Source: Paenibacillus xylanilyticus (lineage in GTDB: Bacteria > Bacillota > Bacilli > Paenibacillales > Paenibacillaceae). Taken from it: 64,000 nucleotides of DNA. Below the pieces are notes generated by a model, which ran no database searches, was not told the DNA's origin, and saw only the letters and a list, made by a program, of their open reading frames with translations. Numbering within the stretch: the first letter of the stretch is position 1; the number at the start of each line of letters is the position of its first letter. The stretch spans positions 372,001 to 436,000 of the forward strand of contig NZ_JABMCB010000192.1 in assembly GCF_013359935.1 (NCBI RefSeq). Reading direction: 5' to 3'. The position numbers were made by a program, and so were the translations under genes. Positions 50,616 through 59,908 of the stretch are shown here, piece by piece.

Positions 50616-50646
50616 AAGTCCACGGTTATAAGCTGTGGGCTTTTTC
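50616..50646 (+). terminator. Terminator after rlmI
   Basis: AGTCCAC pairs with GTGGGCT (one G-U) across a short loop, followed by five T residues. Confidence 0.8.
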
Positions 50647-50694
50647 CTGTTACAGGAGATCATCTTGGCTTTACCGGATTGTGGCAAACGTATG

Positions 50695-50722
50695 TTCCGA
50701 ACCAGGTCAGATATGTTATACT
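50695..50722 (+). promoter_or_regulatory. Candidate extended -10 promoter of addBA
   Basis: TGtTATACT (TATACT at 50717-50722) with a weak -35 (TTCCGA, 50695-50700), 41 bases before the addB start. Confidence 0.55.
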
Positions 50723-50763
50723 GAGAATTAAAATCTTGTTCGTGACGGTTTGGAGGATTAAAC

Positions 50764-53700
50764 ATGTCCGTACGCTTTATTATTGGCCGGGCAGGCAGCG
50801 GGAAGACGACGCTGATTACCCGGGAAATTACGTCTCAGCTTCAACAGGAACCCCAAGGTAAACCTCTCATTTGGCTGGTTCCGGAGCAGAGTTCGTTTCG
50901 TTCTGAGCAGGCCCTGGTTTCTTCGGGTGCGATCAAAGGCACCATGCGTGCCGAAGTGCTGGGTTTTCGCCGATTGGCCTATCGTGTTATGCAGGAAGCG
51001 GGTGGTTCTGCTCGTATTCCAATCGGAGCCGAGGGGAAAAAGATGCTGCTCTATAAAGTGCTTCAGCGGCGCAAGGAAGAGTTGAAGCTTTTTGGTGCCT
51101 CTGGCAACCAGTTGGGATTTATCGGGCATTTGAATGATTTATATAGCGAATTCAAGCGATATGAACTTGATCCCGGTTCATTGGAAGAAGGGCTTTCTAC
51201 ATGGAGTTCATCTTCTTCGGCACCAATTTTGGGGGATAAGTTACATGATCTGCTTCTTATATATCGTGACTATGAACAGGAACTATCGGAACTCTACATC
51301 GATGATGAAGACACGCTGACAGAATTGAATGATCGTTTGTCAGAAAGTGCGCTTCTTCAGGATGCTCAGATATGGATCGATGGTTTTCAGGGGTTTACCC
51401 CGCAGGAAATGAGTGTGATTGGACGGTTGATGCTTCAGGCTTCTTCCGTAACCATTACACTGACCCTAGATCGACCGTATGATCATGGGGCACTGCCCAG
51501 TGAACTGGATCTCTTCCATCCAACCGCGAGTGCTTACGCGCGGCTCAAAGGTATGGCGGATGATCTGGGCGTTGGGAGCGAGACGTCAGTGCTTGATCCA
51601 GATGTTTTACCAAGATATGAGGAAAGTCCGGGTCTTGCCCATCTGGAATCTGGATTCGACCGCCGAATTCGTTGGAGAAGCGATGGCCGAGATGCTGGCA
51701 TCAAAATGTATGCAGCTGAAAATCGCAGGGCAGAGATGGAAGGGGCACTGCGGGAAATGCGCAGATTAGCTCAGGATGAAGGTGTGCGTTACCGTGACAT
51801 GGCGGTGCTCGTTCGTCAGCTGGATGCCTATGCCGATATCGCTGAACCATTGTTCAGAGACTATGACGTGCCAGTTTTCCTGGATCGCAGAAGAAGTGAG
51901 CTTCATCATCCGCTCGCCGAATTCATTCGTTCCGCAATTGATATTGTTCGTCGTCGCTGGCGTTATGAAGATGTATTTCGCTGTGTTAAAACAGATTTGC
52001 TGCTTCCTCGTGATGGCTCCATTACCCGTGAAGATATGGACCAGCTCGAAAACTATATTCTTGCCTGCGGGATCCACGGATACCGCTGGACGGATGGAAA
52101 ACCATGGAAATATGTTCCGAGTCTGTCCCTGGAAGACAATGGCCAGGAAGGTCGAAGCCGAGGTCGTGAACAAATGCTGTCGTTGATGGAAAAATGCCGA
52201 ACGGTCATTACGGATCCGATGGGTGTTTTTGAAAAACGGATGAACAAGGCCAAGACTGCCAGAGAACAGTGTGCTGCCCTGTATGGATTGCTGGAAGATG
52301 CAGAGATTCCATGGAAGCTGGAAGTGATGTCTGCTGAAGCGACAGCGCAGGGGGATCCGGAACGTTCGCGGGAACATCGTCAGATGTGGGGAGCAGTCCT
52401 GGATCTGCTGGACCAGATGGTGGACATGATGGGAGCCGAACGACTGGATATCGATTTGTTCGCTGGTCTGATGGAGACGGGTTTAACCGAACTGAAGCTC
52501 GGACTCGTTCCGCCGGCGCTGGATCAGGTGCTGGTCGGTTCCATGGATCGGACGCGGCTGCAGGATATCAAATATGTATTTATTCTGGGTGCCGTGGATG
52601 GTGAACTGCCGGCTGTACCGCAGGAGGATGGGGTATTAACCGAGCAGGAACGGGAGCTGCTGACCGAACGGGGCTTGGGCCTTGGACCGGGAACAACAAG
52701 ACGAATGCTGGACGAGCGTTTTCTGATATATACCGCCCTGACTGCGGCCAGCAGGCAATTGTGGCTAAGTTATCCTGTGGCTGACGATGAGGGGAAAACA
52801 CTGCTGCCATCGGAGATTGTAAGGCATGTACGCAAAATGTTTGGTTTGAATGAATCACCATTGCTTACCCAGCCACCGGTAACGGATTCAGAAGAGACTC
52901 ACTGGCCTTATGTCATTCATCCGGAGCAGAGTCTGTCTGTTCTGATTGGACAATTGCGTAGATGGCGCCGTGGTGAGGAGATTCCTGAACTCTGGTGGTC
53001 TGTCTACAACTGGCATCTGTCCGATGAGGCCCGAAGACCCCAGTTGGAACGATTGTTGGGATCGATTTTTTATCGTAATCGGGCACTGCCGTTGCGTACT
53101 TCGACGAGTCGCCGATTATATGGTACAGAGGTGCGGACGAGTGTTTCGCGGATGGAACGATTTGTGGCGTGTCCATTCTCCCATTTTGCCTCCCATGGAT
53201 TGCGATTAAAAGAACGGCAATTATATCGACTTCAGGCACCGGATATTGGGCAGTTGTTCCATGCTGCACTAAGTCAATTGGCTATACGGCTGCGCGAAGA
53301 GAACCGAAGCTGGGGCAGCCTCTCTCCGGAACAATGCCGAAAGGAAGCAGAGCAGACCGTGGAGCAGATTGCGCCACAGCTGCAGGGAGAGATTTTGCTC
53401 AGCACGAAGCGATACGGTTATATTTTCCGCAAACTGAAGGATATTGTTAGCCGGGCTTCGATCATTCTGGGTGAGCAGTCCAGGCGGGGAAGTTTTGAAC
53501 CCATTGGGCTTGAATTGGATTTTGGGCCAGGGAAACCTCTGCCGCCGCTGCGCTTCGAACTTGAGAATGGATGTGTGATGGAGATTGTGGGCCGGATTGA
53601 CCGGGTTGATGTGGCTGAAGGGGAGAATGGTCTGCTGCTGCGGGTCATTGACTACAAATCGAGCCAGACCGATCTCAAATTGCACGAAGTGTACTATGGA

Positions 53701-54267
53701 CTGTCCCTGCAGATGCTTACGTATCTGGAAGTGCTGCTTAGTGCGGCCGAAGAGTGGCTGGGAGAATCGGCGATGCCTGGAGGAACGCTGTATTTTCACG
53801 TGCATAATCCGCTGCTGCAATCAGCGAACGGCATGACGTCAGAACAGGCGGGACAGGAATTGCTGAAACGATTCAAAATGAAGGGCCTCCTTCTGGCAGA
53901 CCGCGATGCCATTGCACAAATGGACAACACCCTGGATAAAGGCTACTCGGCAATTATCCCTGTCGCACTCAAGGCTGATGGCAGCTTCTATAGCAGTGCT
54001 GCTGTAGCTACGCCAGACCAGTGGGATACACTGCTTGCATCGGTTCGCAGTAATATCCAGGAGATCGGGACCCGGATTACGGATGGGGATGTGGCTATTG
54101 AACCTTATCGCATTCAGCAGGAGGTTGCGTGTACGTTCTGTCCGTATAAACCGGTGTGTCAATTTGATGAAAATATTGAAGGCAATGAATATAATCTGTT
54201 GTCCAAGCCGGGCAAACAGCAAATCTGGGACATGCTGTCACACAACAAGGGAGGGGATACAACGTGA
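50764..54267 (+). CDS. addB: ATP-dependent helicase/nuclease subunit B
   Basis: AddB is the partner of AddA in the RecBCD-like enzyme that resects double-strand breaks for recombination. The 1167-residue product has an ATP-binding motif GRAGSGKTT (about 8-16), a catalytically reduced helicase body, and a C-terminal nuclease with GRIDRVD and LLRVIDYKSSQTDLKL. Iron-sulfur cysteines are visible in RFVACPFSHFA (near 802) and VACTFCPYKPVCQFD (near 1121-1131), as in B. subtilis AddB. The ATG has TTGGAGG upstream. The stop overlaps the addA GTG. Confidence 0.97.
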   Translation: MSVRFIIGRAGSGKTTLITREITSQLQQEPQGKPLIWLVPEQSSFRSEQALVSSGAIKGTMRAEVLGFRRLAYRVMQEAGGSARIPIGAEGKKMLLYKVLQRRKEELKLFGASGNQLGFIGHLNDLYSEFKRYELDPGSLEEGLSTWSSSSSAPILGDKLHDLLLIYRDYEQELSELYIDDEDTLTELNDRLSESALLQDAQIWIDGFQGFTPQEMSVIGRLMLQASSVTITLTLDRPYDHGALPSELDLFHPTASAYARLKGMADDLGVGSETSVLDPDVLPRYEESPGLAHLESGFDRRIRWRSDGRDAGIKMYAAENRRAEMEGALREMRRLAQDEGVRYRDMAVLVRQLDAYADIAEPLFRDYDVPVFLDRRRSELHHPLAEFIRSAIDIVRRRWRYEDVFRCVKTDLLLPRDGSITREDMDQLENYILACGIHGYRWTDGKPWKYVPSLSLEDNGQEGRSRGREQMLSLMEKCRTVITDPMGVFEKRMNKAKTAREQCAALYGLLEDAEIPWKLEVMSAEATAQGDPERSREHRQMWGAVLDLLDQMVDMMGAERLDIDLFAGLMETGLTELKLGLVPPALDQVLVGSMDRTRLQDIKYVFILGAVDGELPAVPQEDGVLTEQERELLTERGLGLGPGTTRRMLDERFLIYTALTAASRQLWLSYPVADDEGKTLLPSEIVRHVRKMFGLNESPLLTQPPVTDSEETHWPYVIHPEQSLSVLIGQLRRWRRGEEIPELWWSVYNWHLSDEARRPQLERLLGSIFYRNRALPLRTSTSRRLYGTEVRTSVSRMERFVACPFSHFASHGLRLKERQLYRLQAPDIGQLFHAALSQLAIRLREENRSWGSLSPEQCRKEAEQTVEQIAPQLQGEILLSTKRYGYIFRKLKDIVSRASIILGEQSRRGSFEPIGLELDFGPGKPLPPLRFELENGCVMEIVGRIDRVDVAEGENGLLLRVIDYKSSQTDLKLHEVYYGLSLQMLTYLEVLLSAAEEWLGESAMPGGTLYFHVHNPLLQSANGMTSEQAGQELLKRFKMKGLLLADRDAIAQMDNTLDKGYSAIIPVALKADGSFYSSAAVATPDQWDTLLASVRSNIQEIGTRITDGDVAIEPYRIQQEVACTFCPYKPVCQFDENIEGNEYNLLSKPGKQQIWDMLSHNKGGDTT

Positions 54268-57200
54268 CGAATATGCCAAAACCGGAAGGCAGCTTCTGGA
54301 GTGATGACCAGTGGAGTGCGATCTCTCAGAGTGGGGAAGACATTCTGGTTGCCGCAGCAGCAGGTTCAGGGAAAACAGCTGTGTTGGTTGAACGGATTAT
54401 TCGCAAAATAGCAGATCCTTCCCGTGGTTTCAGCGTGGATCGATTGCTGGTGGCTACCTTTACGAAGGCAGCGGCTGCTGAGATGAAACAGCGTATCCGG
54501 GAGGCACTTGAACAGGCGCTTGAGGAGCAGCCTGAGGAAGAGCATCTGCGCAAGCAGCTGTCGCTGCTCGGGCGAGCTTCGATTACAACTCTCCATTCAT
54601 TTTGTATGGAAGTCATCCGTCGTTACTATCAGCAAATTCCGCTTAACCCGGCCTTCCGGATATTGAACGAGAATGAAGCCGAAATGCTGCGTCAGGAACT
54701 TCTGGAGGAGCTTTTTGAAGATAAATACGGAGAAGAAGGCGAAGGCAGTACTTTCCGTGAGCTGGTGGATTGGTTCAGTGGGGAAAGAAACGATGATGCC
54801 ATGCACCGGCTTGTGCAGCGGTTGTATGACTTCTCGCGGAGTCACTCCTGGCCGGATCACTGGCTCTCGGTAATGGCGTCTGCTTTTCAAGTTGAAAATG
54901 TGGAGGCGCTGGGTCATTCTGCATGGGTACAGAGCATTTTACGCGATGCTGCACTGACCCTGAGCGGAGCAGCCGGACTACTGCGTCAAGGTATTGGCAT
55001 TGCCCTGCAGCCGGAAGGACCAAAACCGTATGCAGATACGCTGAAGGAAGATCTTGCAATGGTCGAGGATCTTCTGTCAGCAGTGGAGGTTATGCCTTGG
55101 GAGAGACTGCCTGAAGTATTTCAGCCAGCCGCTTTTGGCAAGCTGAAACCCTGCAAAAAGGACCAAACGGATGCGGCGCTTCAGGAGCAAGTGAAGGAGC
55201 TTCGGGAAGCAGCGAAAAAAGCAGTCACCGATCTGAAAGGGTCACTTTTTGGCCGGAGTGCGTTTTCGTTCTGGCAGGAGCTGGAGCAGGCTGCTCCGCT
55301 CATGCAGGAATTGTCCAAACTTGTAATTGAGTTCGGTGAACGCTACAAGCTGGCCAAACAGGAACGTGGTCAGGTTGATTTCAGCGACCTGGAACACTAC
55401 TGCCTTCACATTTTGCGTCATGAGGATTCCACGCCAGAGCTGTCAATGCCGTCAGATGCTGCGATGGAATACAGAGCACGTTTTGATGAAGTGCTGCTGG
55501 ATGAATACCAGGATACCAATACCGTTCAGGAAGACATTGTCAGGTTGATCTCGAGGGAAAATCCGGGCAATCGCTTTATGGTAGGAGATGTCAAACAGAG
55601 TATTTACCGTTTTCGCTTGGCTGAACCAGGGCTGTTTCTGAACAAGTACCGTCAATATGAGTCCGGCATCCAAGCGGATGGAGGAGAAGAAAATACACCG
55701 CGTACGGGTAGACGTATTGATCTGGCACGGAACTTCCGCAGTCGTGCAGAGGTGGTACATTCGGTGAATATGCTGTTTCGCCAGCTCATGAATGAAGGTG
55801 TAGCCGAAATCGCCTATGACGAACGGGCCCAGCTCGCCTATGGAGCTTCGTTTCCACCGGAAACAGAGGGTGACGAGGCATATACGCCGGAATTGATGCT
55901 GATCGATCGACAAGGCGGTGGCCCTGATCTGAGCGAAAGTGTGGATGAAAATGGAGAACACCTGGCATCAGCTGAACTGGAAAGTGTCGAACTTGAAACG
56001 GCTCAATTAGAGGCCCGGGCCATGGCTCGCCGTATCCGGGAGATTGTAGGCGATACGGATCAGCCTGCGCTGAATGTGTACGATAAAGCATTAAAAACAA
56101 TGCGTCCAGCGCGTTACGGTGACATTGTCATCTTGCTGCGTTCTGCCCTGATGTGGGCCCCCCTGATGATTGAGGAATTCAGACAACAGGGGATTCCAGC
56201 CGGAGGAGAGCAGAGCAAGGGTTACTTTCAGGCAACGGAAGTGGAGATCATGTTGTCCCTGCTTCAGATCGTGGATAATCCTAGACAGGACATTCCGCTT
56301 GCTTCAGTGCTTCGTTCACCAATAGTTGGTCTGGATGAAGAGGATCTGGCACAAATCCGTCTGGGAGATAAAAGGCAGTCTTTCTATGACGCTGTTGTAT
56401 CTGCTATTGAGACCGAACAAGTGCGCGATCATGACTCATCAGCAATCCAGATGCAATGGCCGGAAGCATGGTCAGAGATTCAGCAGGCGGAGCGAGAGGC
56501 AGCTGTTTCGGCAGAGGCAGAGGTGATGGAACCGAAACCTGGCGACAGAGAAACAAAGAACGACAGATATAAAGTGGATGAAGAGCTTCCAGAAGATGCG
56601 GGCTCGGAATTACAACAAAAATTAATTCGTTTTATGCGCCAGCTGGAGCAATGGAGGCTCGAAGCACGCCAAGGCAGTCTGAGTGAACTCATCTGGCGTA
56701 TATACAGGGAAACGGGCTATTTGGACTGGGTTGGCGGTCTTCCGGGAGGAATGCAGCGTCAAAGCAATCTGAAAGCTCTGTATGACCGTGCACGTCAATA
56801 TGAAGAAGCGACGGCAAACCGGGGTTTATTCCGCTTTTTGACCTATGTCTCCAGATTGCGCGAGAATGACGGAGATTTGGGAACGGTGGCCGGATCAGGT
56901 GAACAGGATAATGCGGTACGAATTATGACGATTCACCGGAGTAAGGGGTTGGAATTTCCGGTTGTATTTGTGGCAGGCATCTCCAAGATGTTCAACCAAC
57001 AGGACCTGAATGCACCGTTTCTGATGCATAAGGAGCTCGGATTCGGTCCAAGGTTTGTGGATCGGGAGAACCGGGTGGCTTACCCCACATTGGCCAATCT
57101 GGCCATTCGCCGCCGCGCCCAGTTTGAATTGCTGGCGGAAGAGATGCGGGTACTCTATGTGGCCCTCACTCGGCCCAAGGAGAAAATGATTCTGGTTGGG

Positions 57201-58529
57201 ACGGTAAAAGATGCTGCCAAAAAAGCAGCGGCCTGGTCACAGATAAAAGACAGTTCCGCATTGATTCTTCCTGATTACCTCCTAGCGGCAGGAAGGAGTT
57301 ATCTCGACTGGATCGGACCTGCTTTGATTCGCCATCCAGCAGCTTCTTCATTGCGTGAACTGGCTGGTGTGCGTGATTCAAATGCTGCTTGCCTGATAGA
57401 GGACGAATCACGCTGGAGCATATCCGTCATTTCTGCCGATTGGGTATCCAAGGAGATCTTTGTGGATTCGAAACATGGTGACGAAAACGAGATGACGGAG
57501 ATTCGTCAAGAGCGCATGAGTGCGCTGCAAGCAGCGAAGCCTGTAAACCTACTTCCTTCTACAATTAACCTTAACGAGATGGTTGTGAGTACTCCAGATG
57601 GAACGTCACAAGAAGGCATGGATATCGATCAAGTCTCACTGGAAAAGCAATGCGTCCAAAACGTTGATCAGCGACTGTCATGGACATACCCATATGAAGC
57701 GGCTACTCGGATTGCTGCAAGCACGTCTGTTTCGGAATTGAAGGCAGTGCTTGCCATACAGGACCATCAGCCTCTTCAGGTGATGGAAGAGCTTGAAAGA
57801 CAAATGGATCATGCTGTCGTTCTTGAAGGTCCGCAGCCAGAAGATAAAGTTAGTGAAGTCTTTAATGATTCAATGGATAAAGCTAGCGAAACGTCCTTTA
57901 AGTTGCATTTGCGTCGTCCGAAGTTTATGGAAGAGAAACAATTGACGGGGGCTGAGCGAGGTACAGTGTACCACACGCTGATGCAGCATTTACCCTTGGA
58001 CGGAACGAATGTGGATGCCGCGGTTGTTGAACAGACACTGGCAAGACTGGCCACACTTCAGATTTTGCTGCCTCATCAGGCAGAAGTGATTGAACCTGCG
58101 CATGTCGCACAATTTTTCCAGGCAGCACCAGGAACTGACCTGTTGCGTGCAGACTGGGTGAAACGGGAGATTCCGTTCATCTATGGACTGCCAGCAGATC
58201 ATTCTCCAGCCGAGTGGCTCCGTAATCTGTCATCAAATTCAGGGATGCAAATGCTGGATGAAGGCAGTGGACTCCGGGCATCTTTGGATAACGAAACGGT
58301 CCTTGTACAGGGGATCATTGATTGCCTGTATGAGGTGGAAGGCGAGCTCACGCTGCTGGATTACAAAACCGACCGGGTGCTTGAACATCGCGGAGGTCTA
58401 AAAGAATTGACGAGTAACTATCGTTTTCAGCTGGAACTGTATGGCCGTGCGATTGAAGATATTTTGGGACGTAAGGTAGATCGGAAGTGGCTGTACTTCT
58501 TTGATGGCGGACATGCTGTAGAGCTTTAA
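54264..58529 (+). CDS. addA: ATP-dependent helicase/nuclease subunit A
   Basis: AddA is the motor and nuclease subunit. The 1421-residue product has UvrD-like motifs: AAAGSGKTAVLVERII (Walker A, about 31-46), TFTKAAAAEMKQR, DEYQDTN, GDVKQSIYRFRLAEP, TIHRSKGLEFPVVF and YVALTRPKEKM, and a C-terminal RecB-type nuclease with GTVYHTLMQHL and LTLLDYKTDRV. B. subtilis AddA has about 1230 residues; the extra length lies mainly between about 750-790 and in a poorly conserved, acidic 1040-1230 stretch between motif VI and the nuclease. The start is a GTG at 54264 with GGGAGGGG upstream, overlapping addB. Confidence 0.97.
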   Translation: MTNMPKPEGSFWSDDQWSAISQSGEDILVAAAAGSGKTAVLVERIIRKIADPSRGFSVDRLLVATFTKAAAAEMKQRIREALEQALEEQPEEEHLRKQLSLLGRASITTLHSFCMEVIRRYYQQIPLNPAFRILNENEAEMLRQELLEELFEDKYGEEGEGSTFRELVDWFSGERNDDAMHRLVQRLYDFSRSHSWPDHWLSVMASAFQVENVEALGHSAWVQSILRDAALTLSGAAGLLRQGIGIALQPEGPKPYADTLKEDLAMVEDLLSAVEVMPWERLPEVFQPAAFGKLKPCKKDQTDAALQEQVKELREAAKKAVTDLKGSLFGRSAFSFWQELEQAAPLMQELSKLVIEFGERYKLAKQERGQVDFSDLEHYCLHILRHEDSTPELSMPSDAAMEYRARFDEVLLDEYQDTNTVQEDIVRLISRENPGNRFMVGDVKQSIYRFRLAEPGLFLNKYRQYESGIQADGGEENTPRTGRRIDLARNFRSRAEVVHSVNMLFRQLMNEGVAEIAYDERAQLAYGASFPPETEGDEAYTPELMLIDRQGGGPDLSESVDENGEHLASAELESVELETAQLEARAMARRIREIVGDTDQPALNVYDKALKTMRPARYGDIVILLRSALMWAPLMIEEFRQQGIPAGGEQSKGYFQATEVEIMLSLLQIVDNPRQDIPLASVLRSPIVGLDEEDLAQIRLGDKRQSFYDAVVSAIETEQVRDHDSSAIQMQWPEAWSEIQQAEREAAVSAEAEVMEPKPGDRETKNDRYKVDEELPEDAGSELQQKLIRFMRQLEQWRLEARQGSLSELIWRIYRETGYLDWVGGLPGGMQRQSNLKALYDRARQYEEATANRGLFRFLTYVSRLRENDGDLGTVAGSGEQDNAVRIMTIHRSKGLEFPVVFVAGISKMFNQQDLNAPFLMHKELGFGPRFVDRENRVAYPTLANLAIRRRAQFELLAEEMRVLYVALTRPKEKMILVGTVKDAAKKAAAWSQIKDSSALILPDYLLAAGRSYLDWIGPALIRHPAASSLRELAGVRDSNAACLIEDESRWSISVISADWVSKEIFVDSKHGDENEMTEIRQERMSALQAAKPVNLLPSTINLNEMVVSTPDGTSQEGMDIDQVSLEKQCVQNVDQRLSWTYPYEAATRIAASTSVSELKAVLAIQDHQPLQVMEELERQMDHAVVLEGPQPEDKVSEVFNDSMDKASETSFKLHLRRPKFMEEKQLTGAERGTVYHTLMQHLPLDGTNVDAAVVEQTLARLATLQILLPHQAEVIEPAHVAQFFQAAPGTDLLRADWVKREIPFIYGLPADHSPAEWLRNLSSNSGMQMLDEGSGLRASLDNETVLVQGIIDCLYEVEGELTLLDYKTDRVLEHRGGLKELTSNYRFQLELYGRAIEDILGRKVDRKWLYFFDGGHAVEL

Positions 58530-58576
58530 GAACAGGTTAGGGTTTATATAAAGTGTTTGATTTAGAACGGATGACA

Positions 58577-58625
58577 TGAAGGGGACGGAATCGATTCTGA
58601 AGAAGCGATGGTGTCCCCTTTTGTT
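58577..58625 (+). terminator. Terminator built from a short copy of the palindromic repeat family
   Basis: AAGGGGAC (58579-58586) pairs with GTCCCCTT (58613-58620), followed by TTGTT. The 28 bases starting at GGGGACGGAAT match the start of the hairpin in the tandem repeat at 48605 in about 25 positions. It lies about 50 bases after addA. Confidence 0.75.
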
Positions 58626-58723
58626 CAGGATGTTTAGCCTTTAGAGAGAAATGATTCACGAAAGTTTGGAGACAGCAGAGATCTGATACAGAGATCTTGC
58701 AGGGGAGAGGGGATGAACGGAAC

Positions 58724-59908
58724 ATGCGTATTTTGCACACAGGGGACTGGCATTTGGGGAAAACGCTGGAAGGACGAAGCAGGCTGCGTGAACAGGAGGA
58801 TTTCGTCGATGAACTCGTCAAACTGGCGGATGATCAGCAAGCGGACGCAGTGTTAATGGCTGGCGACGTATATGACTCTGTTAATCCGCCTGCATCGGCA
58901 GAGCAGCTGTTTTATGAAGCGGCTGCCCGGCTCACGGAGCGCGGAAGACCGCTGGTAGTCATTGCAGGCAATCATGATCAGCCGGAACGGGTGGCTTCTG
59001 TAACGCCACTTGTGAACAGACAGGGCATTACTCTGGTAGGCATGCCAACGGCAGAAGCAGTTACCATTCATGCGCAGCGAACGGGCGAGACTGCCCGGAT
59101 TGCAGCTTTGCCCTATCCTTCGGAGGCACGGCTGAATGAACTGCTCACTACCGATGGGGATGAAAACGTGCTTCGTCAGGCCTACAGCCGCCGGGTAGGA
59201 ATGTTGATGCAGCGGCTGGCGAGTTCATTTCGTCCGGATACGGTCAATTTGGGGATGAGTCACATCTATGTACTGGGCGGGGTGGAAAGTGATTCGGAGC
59301 GCCCGATTCAGGTGGGTGGTGCCTATACGGTGGATCCAGCCTCGTTGTCGATCGGTGCGCAATATACAGCGCTTGGACATCTTCATCGGGCCCAGGCTGT
59401 AAAGGGAGACGGTGTGATCCGGTACAGTGGATCGCCACTGGCTTACAGCTTCTCGGAAGCGGGACAGAGCAAATCGGTTACGATGGTGGATCTGGCGCCA
59501 GGCGGAACTGCAAATGTGGAAGAAGTGCTGTTAACCTGTGGACGTCCACTTGTGCGTTGGAAGGCACGCGGTGGACTGGCCGAGGTATATCGCTGGCTGG
59601 AAGAGGGTCGAGATGCCCAATCTTTTATCGATATGGAAGTGTGGCTGGACGATGCCATGTCACTGAAAGAGATCCAGCAGCTGCGCAAGTCGCATGACGG
59701 TATCATTCATATCCGACCGGTTTATCCGGAGATGGCTGCAGCAGGATTGCTGGAGCAGCGTTCCGAGCTGCCCGTGCACGAATTGTTTCGCAAGTTCTAC
59801 CAGCGTCAGACAGGCGGGGCACAGCCTGAAGACAGTCTGGTGAAGCTGTTCCTGGAACTTGTAGATGAGGACGAGCCAGGCGTGCGTGAGGAGGTTGAAG
59901 GAAGATGA
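58724..59908 (+). CDS. sbcD: Exonuclease subunit SbcD
   Basis: SbcD (Mre11-like) is the manganese nuclease that with SbcC cuts DNA hairpins and protein-blocked ends. The 394-residue product has the metallophosphoesterase motifs HTGDWHLGK (about 5-13), GDVYDS, AGNHDQPERV and ALGHLHRAQ, then the capping domain. The ATG at 58724 has AGGGGA upstream; a longer frame from 58697 adds 9 residues. It overlaps sbcC by 4 bases. The addB-addA-sbcD-sbcC order matches B. subtilis. Confidence 0.97.
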   Translation: MRILHTGDWHLGKTLEGRSRLREQEDFVDELVKLADDQQADAVLMAGDVYDSVNPPASAEQLFYEAAARLTERGRPLVVIAGNHDQPERVASVTPLVNRQGITLVGMPTAEAVTIHAQRTGETARIAALPYPSEARLNELLTTDGDENVLRQAYSRRVGMLMQRLASSFRPDTVNLGMSHIYVLGGVESDSERPIQVGGAYTVDPASLSIGAQYTALGHLHRAQAVKGDGVIRYSGSPLAYSFSEAGQSKSVTMVDLAPGGTANVEEVLLTCGRPLVRWKARGGLAEVYRWLEEGRDAQSFIDMEVWLDDAMSLKEIQQLRKSHDGIIHIRPVYPEMAAAGLLEQRSELPVHELFRKFYQRQTGGAQPEDSLVKLFLELVDEDEPGVREEVEGR

